A stretch of 64,000 nucleotides of DNA from Nitratifractor salsuginis DSM 16511 (GTDB lineage Bacteria; Campylobacterota; Campylobacteria; Campylobacterales; Sulfurovaceae): contig NC_014935.1 in the NCBI RefSeq assembly GCF_000186245.1, positions 1,240,001 to 1,304,000 on the forward strand. Reading direction: 5' to 3'. This document shows, one piece after another, positions 26,259 to 34,596 of the stretch; within the stretch, counting starts at the first letter, position 1, and every line of letters begins with the position of its first letter. Below the pieces are notes generated by a model. The model was not told the origin of the DNA. It worked only from the letters and a program-made list of their open reading frames with translations, and did not search any database. The translations under genes were made by a program, and so were the position numbers.

Positions 26259-26834
26259 GTGAATGCCTCCACCGGCTAATAGCCGGTGGCTTCAGATTAC
26301 GGCTGAAAGCCGGTCATTCAGCCTGAAGGCCGTCAGTCGATCAGACAACTCGGAACTCATCATCAAGCTCTGGTGGTTGTTGGTTCTTGATATATTCCAT
26401 CCAGACTTCATCGGTCACATTTCCACTCGTTGCAACCCAGTATCCTCTCGCCCACAAATGCTGCCCCCAATACCGCTTCTTCAGCATCCGAAATTCACTC
26501 ATCAATTTATGCGAACTCTTCCCTTTCAAATATTGCACCGCTTTCGATACGGACATATTTGGCGGTATCCCTATCAACAAATGTACATGATCCCGATTGA
26601 TGGATCCTGCATAAATCACCATCTCCCGACTCATCGCAATCTCACGCAACAAATCTCGGCATCGATACCCTACATCCCCTTTTAAGACTGGATAACGGTA
26701 TTTTGTCGTCCACACGAGATGGTATTTACAATCCCATACTGTATGCCCACCACTTTTATACTCTTGCATCTCTCAAGCATACCATATCCCGGCCGCCTAA
26801 AGGCGTGGGGTTTACGGATCCCCGATGGGGGACT
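26259..26834 (-). mobile_element. IS200/IS605-family element, copy 1, inside IS256-like copy A
   Basis: The 576-bp unit on the minus strand starts AGTCCCCCATC and ends TTCAC, with a subterminal hairpin near each end (CCACCGGCTAATAGCCGGTGG type at one end, CCGCCTAAAGGCG type at the other). Comparison with copies B and C of the host IS shows the empty site: the insert lies exactly 3' of TTTAG, read on the element's own strand, with no target duplication, as expected for IS200-type single-strand transposition. It has no tnpB. Confidence 0.92.
26341..26769 (-). CDS. tnpA: IS200/IS605-family TnpA (Y1 HUH) transposase, copy 1
   Basis: The 142-residue Y1 transposase starts MQEYKSGGHTVWDCKYHLVW. The HUH metal motif is HVHLL in SINRDHVHLLIGIPP, and the catalytic Tyr is probably in DEVWMEYIKNQQ. 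Length and order are standard for IS200 TnpA, which cuts and joins single-stranded DNA at the hairpin ends. It is nearly identical to the copy at 42652; the first residues differ (KS versus RN). The reading frame is intact, so it could be active. Confidence 0.94.
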   Translation of the reverse strand: MQEYKSGGHTVWDCKYHLVWTTKYRYPVLKGDVGYRCRDLLREIAMSREMVIYAGSINRDHVHLLIGIPPNMSVSKAVQYLKGKSSHKLMSEFRMLKKRYWGQHLWARGYWVATSGNVTDEVWMEYIKNQQPPELDDEFRVV

Positions 26835-26855
26835 CTAAAAAGGACTTTTTTACAG

Positions 26856-27798
26856 ATGGCTTGTAAAAAAGTGCCCTATCTGTGGTTCAAAAGCGACGAA
26901 AAAGAATGGTAAAAGAGCAGGAATTCAGCGCTATTTTTGCCAAAGTTGCCGGCAGAGCTTCTCTTCTCGTAGACGTCCCTCCCGCCTCAGAAAACGACTC
27001 TTTACTGCCTACTTCTATGAGCACCAAACCCTCAAAGCCTTATCCCGGACCTATCATAAGGATCGGGAGTGGATTCAACGTCAGATTCATAGCTATGAAC
27101 CGCCAAAGACTTCACCACATCCCAGACCGGTCACTTTGGTTATCGATGCGACATTCTTCGGAAAACGGGGAGAGGGCTTTGGTGTTCTTGTAGCTAAAGA
27201 TATCCTGAGTGGCCAACTGGTAGCGTATCGTTTCATTCAGACTGAGACGCTCAATGAATATGCGATGCTTCGGCAAAGCCTTCTGGATCAGGGCTTTATC
27301 ATCCAGGCCGTCACCGTCGATGGCCGACGGGGATTGTTTGGGCTCTTTGCCGACCTTCCGGTTCAAATGTGCCATTTCCATCAACAAGCCATTCTCACTC
27401 GTTATCTGACGCGCAGACCTACCTATCAAGCCTCTAGGGATCTCAAGCGTATCGCTTCCTATCTTGGACAGACAACCCCCTGCCGTTTCCGCTATATGCT
27501 GGAAGCCTGGCTCCAACGGCACAAAGATTTCTATGAAGAGAAAACCCCTGACGATTCTCCACGTGGATGGCATTACACCCATGATCGACTCCGCTCGGCC
27601 TATCGAAGTCTTGAACGCAATCTTCCTTATCTCTTCACGTATAAAACCCATCCTCATCTTGGCATAGCCAATACAACCAATACTTTGGATGGTGGACTCT
27701 TCTCTCCTATGAAAGCTTTATTGAAAATCCATCGGGGTATTGGAGACTCTATGAAGAAGAAACTCATCACTGATTTCCTAGAAAAAGCAATGAAATAG
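26856..27798 (+). CDS. IS256-family transposase, zinc-binding variant, copy A (needs a frameshift)
   Basis: The apparent ATG at 26856 reads MACKK and then leaves frame; the conserved product lies in the +1 frame from the A6 run at 26865-26870. In that frame it begins CPICGSKATKKNGKRAG...CQSC, a zinc ribbon. It continues through VIDATFFGKRG (first catalytic Asp), VDGRRGLFGLF and MCHFHQQAI (the IS256-type DG..GL and C..H motifs), and TTNTLDGG near the end. No in-frame ATG, GTG or TTG precedes the zinc ribbon. The ATG sits in the loop of an ACTTTTTTACA/TGTAAAAAAGT hairpin. Slippage on A6 would give MACKKCPICG. The frame is otherwise uninterrupted to 27798. Confidence 0.85.
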
Positions 27799-27822
27799 CA
27801 ACCCGAAAACCCGCTTTAAGTC

Positions 27823-27955
27823 TCAATTCTCAATTCTCAATTCTCAACTCTCCATTCTCAATTAATCGGTTACTCATTACTCGGTTACTCGGTTGCTCGG
27901 TTGCTCAGTTGCTCGGTTGCTCAGTTGCTCGGTTACTCATTCCTCATTTCCCTAT
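27823..27955. repeat. 7-mer and 8-mer tandem tract
   Basis: TCTCAAT repeated about four times (with TCTCAAC and TCTCCAT variants) passes into TTACTCA/TTACTCG and then 8-mers GTTGCTCG and GTTGCTCA. The tract separates IS256-like copy A from the 3' end of gltA. Confidence 0.8.
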
Positions 27956-29227
27956 ATAGAGCTGCCTCGGCCGTGCGATCTTCGCTTCGGGGGATTTGCG
28001 GAATTCGATCCACTGGGCCACCCAACCCACGGTCCGTCCGATGACGAAGACGGGAGTGAACATAGAGCGGGGCAGTCCCAGGGCGGTGAGGATGATACCG
28101 GAGTAGAAGTCGATATTGGGATAGAGCTTGCGCTTGATGAAATATTCGTCGCTCAGGGCGATCTCCTCGATCCGCCGGGCAATACGCATCAGCTCCGTAT
28201 CGAGATCGAGCTCTTCGACGAGCTGATCCTGGAGCGTCTTGAGAATGCGGGCTCTGGGATCGAAGTTTTTGTAAACCCGGTGGCCGAAGCCCATCAGCCG
28301 GAAGGGGTCCTTGGGGTCTTTGGCCCGGGCGATGAATTTGTCCACATTCTCCACGCTGCCGATCATCCTGAGCTGCTCGATCACCGACTCGTTGGCTCCG
28401 CCGTGGGCCCGCCCCCAGAGCGCCGCGATCCCGGAGGCGATGGCAACATAGGGGTGGGCGCCGGTGGAGGCGACGCTGCGCACCACCGTCGTGGAAGCGT
28501 TCTGCTCGTGGTCGGCGTGGAGGGTGAAGATGGTATCGAGGGCCTGGACTTCGATGGGCTTGATCTCCCTGGGCCCGGAGGGGTCGCGGTGGAGCTTGCC
28601 TCCGGGATAGGCCCGCAGCATATAGAGGAAATTCTCGGTGAAGCTCCGGTCGATATCGGGATAGATATAGGTGGCCCCCAGGCTGTGCCGATAGGCGAAG
28701 GCTGCCAGAGTGGGCATCTTGGCGATGATCCGGTGGGCCATCTCGCGGTAATCCTCGTCACTCTCGAGCTTCAGGTGCTCGTAGTAAAAAGCCGAAAGTG
28801 CCGTCGCTCCGGCGCTGAGGGTCGACATAGGGTGGGCATTGTCGGGCATGGTCTCGAAAAGCTTCACCAGGCTTTCGGGCAAAAAGGCCCGGTGCCGCAG
28901 CTCCAGGTCCAGAGCCGTCAGCTCCTCCTCGGTGGGGAGCTTCCCTTCAAGAAGCAGATGACAAACCTCCAGATAGCTGTGGCCTGTGGCCAACTCTTCG
29001 ATGGGGATCCCCCGATAACGCAGCTCCCCCTTTTCGCCGTCGATGAAAGTGATCTCGGAGCGGCAGCTCGCCGTGGAGGTAAAACCGGGATCGTAGCTGA
29101 ACATCCCGCTGTCACGGTAAAAGCTCCGCATATCCACCGCCGCGGGCCCCCGGCTCCCTTCGAGGATGGGATACTCATAGTGTTTGCCGTTGCGGTTGTC
29201 GATCAGAGTCATCGTCTTTTTGCCCAT
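27944..29227 (-). CDS. gltA: citrate synthase (type II, hexameric)
   Basis: GltA condenses oxaloacetate with acetyl-CoA. The 427-residue protein fits the long Gram-negative type. The catalytic His are in TLHADHEQNAST (near 237) and MGFGHRVYKNFDPRA (near 317), and the catalytic Asp is in YPNIDFYSGI near 374. The N-terminal beta-sheet domain (YRGIPIEELATGHSYLEVCHLLL) is present. A strong AGGAGG lies 7 bases before ATG. In a phylum that often fixes carbon by the reverse TCA cycle, a normal gltA argues for an oxidative or biosynthetic branch too. Confidence 0.96.
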   Translation of the reverse strand: MGKKTMTLIDNRNGKHYEYPILEGSRGPAAVDMRSFYRDSGMFSYDPGFTSTASCRSEITFIDGEKGELRYRGIPIEELATGHSYLEVCHLLLEGKLPTEEELTALDLELRHRAFLPESLVKLFETMPDNAHPMSTLSAGATALSAFYYEHLKLESDEDYREMAHRIIAKMPTLAAFAYRHSLGATYIYPDIDRSFTENFLYMLRAYPGGKLHRDPSGPREIKPIEVQALDTIFTLHADHEQNASTTVVRSVASTGAHPYVAIASGIAALWGRAHGGANESVIEQLRMIGSVENVDKFIARAKDPKDPFRLMGFGHRVYKNFDPRARILKTLQDQLVEELDLDTELMRIARRIEEIALSDEYFIKRKLYPNIDFYSGIILTALGLPRSMFTPVFVIGRTVGWVAQWIEFRKSPEAKIARPRQLYIGK

Positions 29228-29323
29228 CTTTTGCCTCCTGGGATACTGATGATTTCAGTATATCATAGGGCCATAGCGTCTCTCCGGCACAGGCCGAGCT
29301 TTTTCATTGACCCGTAACGATGA

Positions 29324-29716
29324 TCAGGAATCGGAACGCAGCCACTCAAGCGCTTCGTTGTAATCGCTAAAGAAACGTATCTCCCCTTTACTGAAATGTT
29401 TGAAGAGTTCTATAGAGAGCTCCTCCCACTTTTTATCGCCGACGATGGCCATTTTTTTGAAGGCGTTTCGCAGTTTCAGGCCAAACTTCATATCATCCAA
29501 GGCCGCCTCGAAGCTCCAACCCTCGAATTGACGCATATCCACCAGGATATCGAGCTCTTTGTCCCGGGCCGCCTCGATGGCATGTTCCATAACGGGGATC
29601 ATCACCTGATAGTCCCGGTGATGGAGTTTGCCCTGCATTCGGATCTCCACATATTCGTGCTTTCCGTCTGCCTTGATCGTGATGTTCACCCCTCGGGTAT
29701 CGATTTCGATGGACAT
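29324..29716 (-). CDS. SpoIIAA-like (STAS-related) protein
   Basis: This 130-residue protein of the SpoIIAA-like/DUF3478 type has an N-terminal strand (NITIKADGKHEYVEIRMQGKLHHRDYQVMIP split over two strands), then DILVDMRQFEGWSFEAALDDMKFGLKL, VAIVGDKKWE-like and FFSDYNEALEWLRS. Members share the STAS/CRAL-TRIO-like fold and lack an assigned activity. The start was set at MSIEIDTRG, with AAGGAG 7 bases upstream; the longer frame has no support. It is divergent from a SulP transporter that ends in a STAS domain. Confidence 0.8.
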   Translation of the reverse strand: MSIEIDTRGVNITIKADGKHEYVEIRMQGKLHHRDYQVMIPVMEHAIEAARDKELDILVDMRQFEGWSFEAALDDMKFGLKLRNAFKKMAIVGDKKWEELSIELFKHFSKGEIRFFSDYNEALEWLRSDS

Positions 29717-29778
29717 ATTGGACTCCTTTTTGTGTGATACCTCTATTATACCTCTGCGTCCCGTTTGTCTTTCGTTTA

Positions 29779-29787
29779 TGGTAGAAT
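29779..29787 (+). promoter_or_regulatory. extended -10 of the SulP gene
   Basis: TGGTAGAAT is identical to the box before metF and lies 44 bases before the ATG at 29832. Confidence 0.4.
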
Positions 29788-29831
29788 TCCGGATTTTCAA
29801 TTCGAGCAGACTCACAACAGGAATCCCAACT

Positions 29832-31382
29832 ATGAAAATCCCTATGATCCCCTTGCGCAACTATGCCCGGGACAATCTCAAAAACGACCTTCTCTCCGGG
29901 CTCGTGGTCGCCGTGGCCCTGGTGCCGGAAGCGATCGCCTTCAGCTTCATCGTCGGCATCAACCCCATCATCGGTCTCTATACCGCCTTTATCCTGGGAT
30001 TGGTCACGGCGATCCTCGGGGGAAAGCCGGGGATGATCAGCGGCGCGACCGGTTCGGTGGCGGTCGTCCTGGTGGGATTGGCGGTGGCCGCCTCGGCGAT
30101 CCTCAAGCATGCAGGCCTCAGCGGTGACGCCCTGGAGCTTGGAGTACTGCAGTATATCTTCCTCACCGCTATCCTGGCGGGGCTGATCCAGATCCTCTTT
30201 GGGGTACTGCGCTTCGGCAAATTTATCCGCCTGGTCCCCCTACCCGCCATCTACGGCTTCGTCAACGGGCTGGCCATCGTCATCGCCCTCTCCCAGCTGA
30301 AGTTTTTCCACGGTCAGGACTGGGTGATGGTCTCCATCGTCATCGCCACCATGCTCATTATGTATTACCTCCCCCGCTATACCAAGGCGGTCCCCGCGGG
30401 CCTGGTCGCCATCGTCGTGATGACCCTCGTGGTCTATTTCGGGCATATTCATACCCTGCTCATCGGCGATCTGGCCAACCTCAGCGAATTCAAAGGGCAG
30501 CTGCCATCCTTCCACATCCCGCCGACCCTCTTCAGCTGGGAAGCGATCAAGATGGTGGCCCCCTACGCCCTCATCGTCGCTCTGGTGGGTCTCATCGAAT
30601 CCCTGCTGACCCTGGCGGTGCTGGATGAGATGAGCGGTACCCGGGGCAGCGGCAACCGGGAGTGCGTCGCCCAGGGAGTAGGCAACGTCACCTGCGGCTT
30701 CTTCGGCGCCATGCCCGGCTGTGCCATGATCGGCCAGTCGATCATCAACTTCACCTCCGGCGGGCTGGGCCGCCTCTCTTCGGCCACCGCCGCCATCGGA
30801 TTGATGGTGCTGGTGGCTTCCCTGACCGACCTGCTCAACATCATCCCCGTGGGGGTGCTGGTGGGGATTATGTTTATGGTGAGCATCGGGACCTTTGAGT
30901 GGAGCAGCTTCGGCCATCTGAAGAAGATGCCGCCCGAAGATGCCTTTGTGATGGTCGTCGTAACGGTCATCACCATCTTTTTCGACCTGGCCGTCGCCGT
31001 CATTATCGGGGTGATCATCTCGGCCCTGGTCTTCGCCTGGAAACACGCCCGCATCTACGCCCGTACCAAAGAGCTGGGCAAAAACGCCAAACTCTACGAA
31101 CTCTCCGGCCCCCTCTTTTTCGGCTCGGTCCAATCCTTCAACGACACCTTCGACGTGGAGAACGATCCCAAAGTGGTCGTCATCGATTTCAAAAACGCGC
31201 GGGTGATGGACTCATCGGGAGTGGAAGCGATCGAAAAACTGACGGAAAGATACGCGAAGGCGGGCAAGAAACTCACGCTGCGCCACCTCAGCGATGACTG
31301 CAAAGCGGTCCTCAAACGCGCCCGGGCCAACATCACCCAGGAGGAGGATGATCCGGGGTATAAGGTGGCGAGGGATTACTGA
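29832..31382 (+). CDS. SulP-family anion transporter with STAS domain
   Basis: This 516-residue SLC26/SulP protein has about 10-12 membrane helices beginning NDLLSGLVVAVALVPEAIAFSF. The family core is VNGLAIVIALSQLKF and GTRGSGNRECVAQGVGNV, and a cytoplasmic C-terminal STAS domain holds VVIDFKNARVMDSSGVEAIEKL near residues 451-470. Family substrates include sulfate, bicarbonate and dicarboxylates; the substrate here is unknown, though bicarbonate import would suit an autotroph. AGGA precedes ATG by about 10 bases; earlier in-frame codons lie antisense to the SpoIIAA-like gene and its promoter. Confidence 0.92.
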   Translation: MKIPMIPLRNYARDNLKNDLLSGLVVAVALVPEAIAFSFIVGINPIIGLYTAFILGLVTAILGGKPGMISGATGSVAVVLVGLAVAASAILKHAGLSGDALELGVLQYIFLTAILAGLIQILFGVLRFGKFIRLVPLPAIYGFVNGLAIVIALSQLKFFHGQDWVMVSIVIATMLIMYYLPRYTKAVPAGLVAIVVMTLVVYFGHIHTLLIGDLANLSEFKGQLPSFHIPPTLFSWEAIKMVAPYALIVALVGLIESLLTLAVLDEMSGTRGSGNRECVAQGVGNVTCGFFGAMPGCAMIGQSIINFTSGGLGRLSSATAAIGLMVLVASLTDLLNIIPVGVLVGIMFMVSIGTFEWSSFGHLKKMPPEDAFVMVVVTVITIFFDLAVAVIIGVIISALVFAWKHARIYARTKELGKNAKLYELSGPLFFGSVQSFNDTFDVENDPKVVVIDFKNARVMDSSGVEAIEKLTERYAKAGKKLTLRHLSDDCKAVLKRARANITQEEDDPGYKVARDY

Positions 31383-31383
31383 G

Positions 31384-31427
31384 AGTCGCAAGTCACGAAC
31401 ATCGGGCTGCGTCTCTCACTTCACGGA
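31384..31427. repeat. GTCGCAA hairpin element, copy 3 (degenerate)
   Basis: It begins AGTCGCAAGTCACGAACATC and ends CACTTCACGGAA. It is the most diverged copy and its central stem (GGGCTGCGTCTC) is weakened. It lies 1 base after the SulP stop, the same position relative to a stop codon as copy 2. Confidence 0.6.
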
Positions 31428-31489
31428 ATTTTGTAGAGGATTTCCATTTAATTCAATATCCAAAATCTAACAACTTCCATTTCATAGGT

Positions 31490-31495
31490 TATAAT
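31490..31495 (+). promoter_or_regulatory. -10 box placing the mntA start at its ATG
   Basis: TATAAT ends 6 bases before the ATG at 31502 with no ribosome site. The same geometry is seen for the HD gene at 12024, so a leaderless transcript is possible. Confidence 0.4.
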
Positions 31496-31501
31496 CTCTC
31501 T

Positions 31502-31858
31502 ATGATTGACCAGATAAAAACACTCCTGTCTCGAGATAAAAATGTTCGATTCGCCTATCTATTCGGCTCCTATGCTCGGGGAGATGCCGACGAAAAGAGC
31601 GATGTGGATCTTGCGGTCTATCTCGAAGAGTGTAGCTTCGACATAAGACTGGAGCTTCACCATAGACTTGAAAAAGCATTGCGGCGTGATGTCGATCTTC
31701 TCTGCCTCAATGAGCTAAAAAACATTTATCTGCTCGAAAAGATTCTCGATGAGGGAATCGTGGTCAAAGATCACCCGGAGAGAGACTATTTCGAAGTCTT
31801 GAAAGGGCATGAAATCATCGATTTCAAAAACTTCAAGCGATACATCGATGCGGCATAG
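31502..31858 (+). CDS. mntA: MntA-type minimal nucleotidyltransferase antitoxin
   Basis: This 118-residue pol-beta-like nucleotidyltransferase has the full GSx10DxD signature in GSYARGDADEKSDVDLAVY (near residues 22-40) and a later Asp in RRDVDLLCLNE. In the MntA-HepT system the antitoxin adenylylates a Tyr of the HEPN toxin. It overlaps the hepT start by 11 bp. The gene is intact although its toxin partner is split by an IS. Confidence 0.86.
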   Translation: MIDQIKTLLSRDKNVRFAYLFGSYARGDADEKSDVDLAVYLEECSFDIRLELHHRLEKALRRDVDLLCLNELKNIYLLEKILDEGIVVKDHPERDYFEVLKGHEIIDFKNFKRYIDAA

Positions 31859-32171
31859 AATCGAAGCGAAGATTAAACGGATCGAATACTATCTCGAGCT
31901 GCTGGAGAGTTACCGGGATGATTGCAAAGAACGCTTCAGAAGCGATCCGATGTTCGAAGGGGCCCTTCTACACTATCTTTATCTCGTCAGCGATGGGGCT
32001 GTCTCCCTGGTGGAGATGTTGTTAAAAAAGCTAAAGATCGGCCGGGCGCAGAGCTATTACGAAGCGATCGACACATTGGGAGAACGAGGGATCATCCCCA
32101 GGGAGTTTGCCTATGATTTTGCCAAAATCTCCTCATTTAGAAATTTTCTGGCTCACGATTATGAGAAAATA

Positions 32172-33219
32172 GAGCTAAAGCGGTTTTTCGGGTTGCTAAA
32201 AATCCTTTAAACCTTCGGTAATATGGTGCCTAAAAAGGACTTTTTTTACAGATGGCTTGTAAAAAAGTGCCCTATCTGTGGTTCAAAAGCGACGAAAAAG
32301 AATGGTAAAAGAGCAGGAATTCAGCGCTATTTTTTGCCAAAGTTGCCGGCAGAGCTTCTCTTCTCGTAGACGTCCCTCCCGCCTCAGAAAACGACTCTTT
32401 ACTGCCTACTTCTATGAGCACCAAACCCTCAAAGCCTTATCCCGGACCTATCATAAGGATCGGGAGTGGATTCAACGTCAGATTCATAGCTATGAACCGC
32501 CAAAGACTTCACCACATCCCAGACCGGTCACTTTGGTTATCGATGCGACATTCTTCGGAAAACGGGGAGAGGGCTTTGGTGTTCTTGTAGCTAAAGATAT
32601 CCTGAGTGGCCAACTGGTAGCGTATCGTTTCATTCAGACTGAGACGCTCAATGAATATGCGATGCTTCGGCAAAGCCTTCTGGATCAGGGCTTTATCATC
32701 CAGGCCGTCACCGTCGATGGCCGACGGGGATTGTTTGGGCTCTTTGCCGACCTTCCGGTTCAAATGTGCCATTTCCATCAACAAGCCATTCTCACTCGTT
32801 ATCTGACGCGCAGACCTACCTATCAAGCCTCTAGGGATCTCAAGCGTATCGCTTCCTATCTTGGACAGACAACCCCCTGCCGTTTCCGCTATATGCTGGA
32901 AGCCTGGCTCCAACGGCACAAAGATTTCTATGAAGAGAAAACCCCTGACGATTCTCCACGTGGATGGCATTACACCCATGATCGACTCCGCTCGGCCTAT
33001 CGAAGTCTTGAACGCAATCTTCCTTATCTCTTCACGTATAAAACCCATCCTCATCTTGGCATAGCCAATACAACCAATACTTTGGATGGTGGACTCTTCT
33101 CTCCTATGAAAGCTTTATTGAAAATCCATCGGGGTATTGGAGACTCTATGAAGAAGAAACTCATCACTGATTTCCTAGAAAAAGCAATGAAATAGCAACC
33201 CGAAAACCCGCTTTAAGTC
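32172..33219 (+). mobile_element. IS256-like element, copy B
   Basis: 1048 bp with the same GAGCTAAAGCGG/CCGCTTTAAGTC ends, flanked by the perfect 8-bp duplication AGAAAATA (32164-32171 and 33220-33227). It is two bases longer than copy C because of extra T residues in two homopolymer runs. Confidence 0.93.
32252..33195 (+). pseudogene. IS256-family transposase, copy B, with an extra frameshift in the zinc finger
   Basis: The catalytic part is identical in sequence to copy A over the regions compared. However, the run before TGCCAAAG has six T (32330-32335) where copy A has five, so the zinc-ribbon first half and the second half are in different frames. A separate T7 run lies in the 5' leader hairpin. 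A 305-residue ORF can start at a GTG (32278), but it would read the first 19 residues in the wrong frame and lose CPICG. I treat it as probably inactive. Confidence 0.75.
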
Positions 33220-33461
33220 AGAAAATAGATTATCTTCTCATCTGCGATGAAGCGCTGCAAAAACTCGATGATATTCGTCGCTATCTCGATTTCATAAAGG
33301 AGTCATTGGATCTGAATTGAGCCAAAGCCTTCAATCAGGCACCCGATCATTGCACAGATCATCATCAAAGCAGCCAAGCCAATGGTCAAGACTATGCCGG
33401 CAAAACCGCAACAGAACTCCGGAAAGCCTTGCGATAAGAGCGCAGTGCTTGATCGCCGGAG

Positions 33462-34565
33462 TCACTTCAGCTTTTTGCTGACATCGATGAAGCGCTGATC
33501 GCTTTTGGTATGCAGCCGCAAAATCTTTTTGCCGTCAAGGTTGAACTTCTTCAGATCGACCACTTTGATACTCTGATCGTCATAAGTCTTGTAATAAAAG
33601 CGCAGGTTTTTGGTATCTCTGACCAGTGTCAGCATCGTATAGTCGGAGAAGATTTTGCCGTCTTCGATGGTCCGGGCCGCACCGACAGGGATGTCGAAGT
33701 TGTTGAGAATGTGGAAGACCTGCATTACCCCTTCTTCGGCTGTTTTGGCAGGAATGGTAGTTGCGGCGAAAGCAGCGGCTCTGATGAAACGGGAAGGAGG
33801 AGTAAAATCTCCGGGGAGACCGAGCATACCCGCCCCCTGTCCGAGGGGTTTGATCGTCATACCGAAGAGTTTGACCTCCTTCGGTGTGTGGGCCAGCAGG
33901 TTGGCATAGTTTCGCAGATTGGTCATATGCCAATCGAAGGTCGGGGAATTGGTGATGACACCGATGGGATTGTCATAGATCTTCAATTTGCCATTGAGGG
34001 GCTCGATGACGATGCTCTTGCCCGTGCGGTCATAGACGATGAAGTGAAAGGGCTGTACCTGGGGAGGGAAGCCGGGGGTGAGGACCGGTGAAATCGCCAC
34101 TTCGTTATTTTCGATCGCCTTTTTGACCTCGTCGACCGTCGCAAAGCGGGAGAGAATCCACTGGGTGAAGTCAGAGGAGGAGAGGGAGATCTTCTGGTTC
34201 TTTTTGGTGGTCACCGAATATTTCGCGTATCCCGGGAAATAGAAACTGGCGGTCGCCAGGCCCTTTTCATTCATCCCGTCGACGATCACTTCGTTGTCAA
34301 CGAGGATCATCCCGACTGAAGCATATTTGGAAGTCCACTGCTTCCCGGGCCCGAGGGTCGTGGTACCGGTAAACTTATATCCCCGGGGAACGACGACGAC
34401 ACTGGTATCGAGGAAAACGCCGAATTCAACAGTCCGACCGTTGATGGCAGCGTTGTCTTTGGTCTTGATCTGGCAGCCGGTACAGGCATCGGCGGGGCTG
34501 AAGCCCAGCAACATAATCGCGGCGGCCGCTGTGACCAATCCTTTGGCGTGTTGTTTGATTTTCAT
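33462..34565 (-). CDS. choloylglycine hydrolase-family linear amide C-N hydrolase, exported
   Basis: This 367-residue protein has a signal peptide ending ADA at residue 27, so the next residue, Cys28 in CTGCQIKTKD, becomes the N-terminal nucleophile of an Ntn-hydrolase. The following INGRTVEFG carries the conserved Arg. NEKGLATASFYFPGY and a later GVITNSPTFDWHMTNLRNY carry the Asn pair of the bile-salt hydrolase/penicillin-V acylase family. The substrate is an amide such as an N-acyl amino acid or homoserine lactone; it is not bile salt in this setting (inference). It is the last gene of a five-gene envelope operon. Confidence 0.87.
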   Translation of the reverse strand: MKIKQHAKGLVTAAAAIMLLGFSPADACTGCQIKTKDNAAINGRTVEFGVFLDTSVVVVPRGYKFTGTTTLGPGKQWTSKYASVGMILVDNEVIVDGMNEKGLATASFYFPGYAKYSVTTKKNQKISLSSSDFTQWILSRFATVDEVKKAIENNEVAISPVLTPGFPPQVQPFHFIVYDRTGKSIVIEPLNGKLKIYDNPIGVITNSPTFDWHMTNLRNYANLLAHTPKEVKLFGMTIKPLGQGAGMLGLPGDFTPPSRFIRAAAFAATTIPAKTAEEGVMQVFHILNNFDIPVGAARTIEDGKIFSDYTMLTLVRDTKNLRFYYKTYDDQSIKVVDLKKFNLDGKKILRLHTKSDQRFIDVSKKLK

Positions 34566-34596
34566 TTTTTCTCCTTTGATTTTTGATTGAGCTGAA

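Larger units (their letters stand above)
26201..27822 (+). mobile_element. IS256-like element (zinc-binding variant), copy A, carrying a nested IS200
   Basis: The ends are imperfect inverted repeats: left GAGCTAAAGCGG, right CCGCTTTAAGTC, each continuing into the shared CGGGTTGCT. The element is flanked by the perfect 8-bp duplication TCAATTCT at 26193-26200 and 27823-27830. Without the nested IS200 (26259-26834) it would be 1046 bp, the size of copies B and C. It landed in a heptamer repeat tract between lhgO and gltA. Confidence 0.92.
31848..33320 (+). pseudogene. hepT: HepT (HEPN) toxin gene disrupted by IS256-like copy B
   Basis: The HEPN toxin reads from MRHRIEAKIKRIEYYLELLE to FRNFLAHDYEKI and is then cut at 32171. 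It resumes at 33228 with DYLLICDEALQKLDDIRRYLDFI and a TGA at 33320. Removing the IS and one target copy leaves 324 + 93 = 417 bases, an exact 138-codon frame. The RNase/adenylylation motif RNFLAHDY (Rx4HxY) is kept just before the break; the final helix is replaced by IS-derived residues (ELKRFFGLLKIL). The toxin is probably inactive or altered. Confidence 0.9.

Noticed and set aside
27865-27950. GTTGCTCG/GTTACTCG tract as a CRISPR array
   Set aside because: Units are 8 bases with no unique spacers and no cas genes in the window.
27893-29317. A 474-codon plus-strand open frame opposite citrate synthase
   Set aside because: It is the antisense shadow of gltA in a G+C-rich region; its product is Gly/His/Asp rich with no family pattern, while the minus strand has all citrate synthase catalytic motifs.
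32278-33195. The longest 305-codon GTG-started frame in IS256-like copy B as the genuine transposase start
   Set aside because: It reads the zinc-ribbon DNA in the wrong frame (MVQKRRKR) because of an extra T; copies A, C and D show the ancestral frame is CPxCG.
33303-33365. A possible 20-residue hydrophobic peptide on the minus strand (MMICAMIGCLIEGFGSIQIQ)
   Set aside because: It overlaps the hepT remnant, has no ribosome site, and no homologue is known; too short to support.
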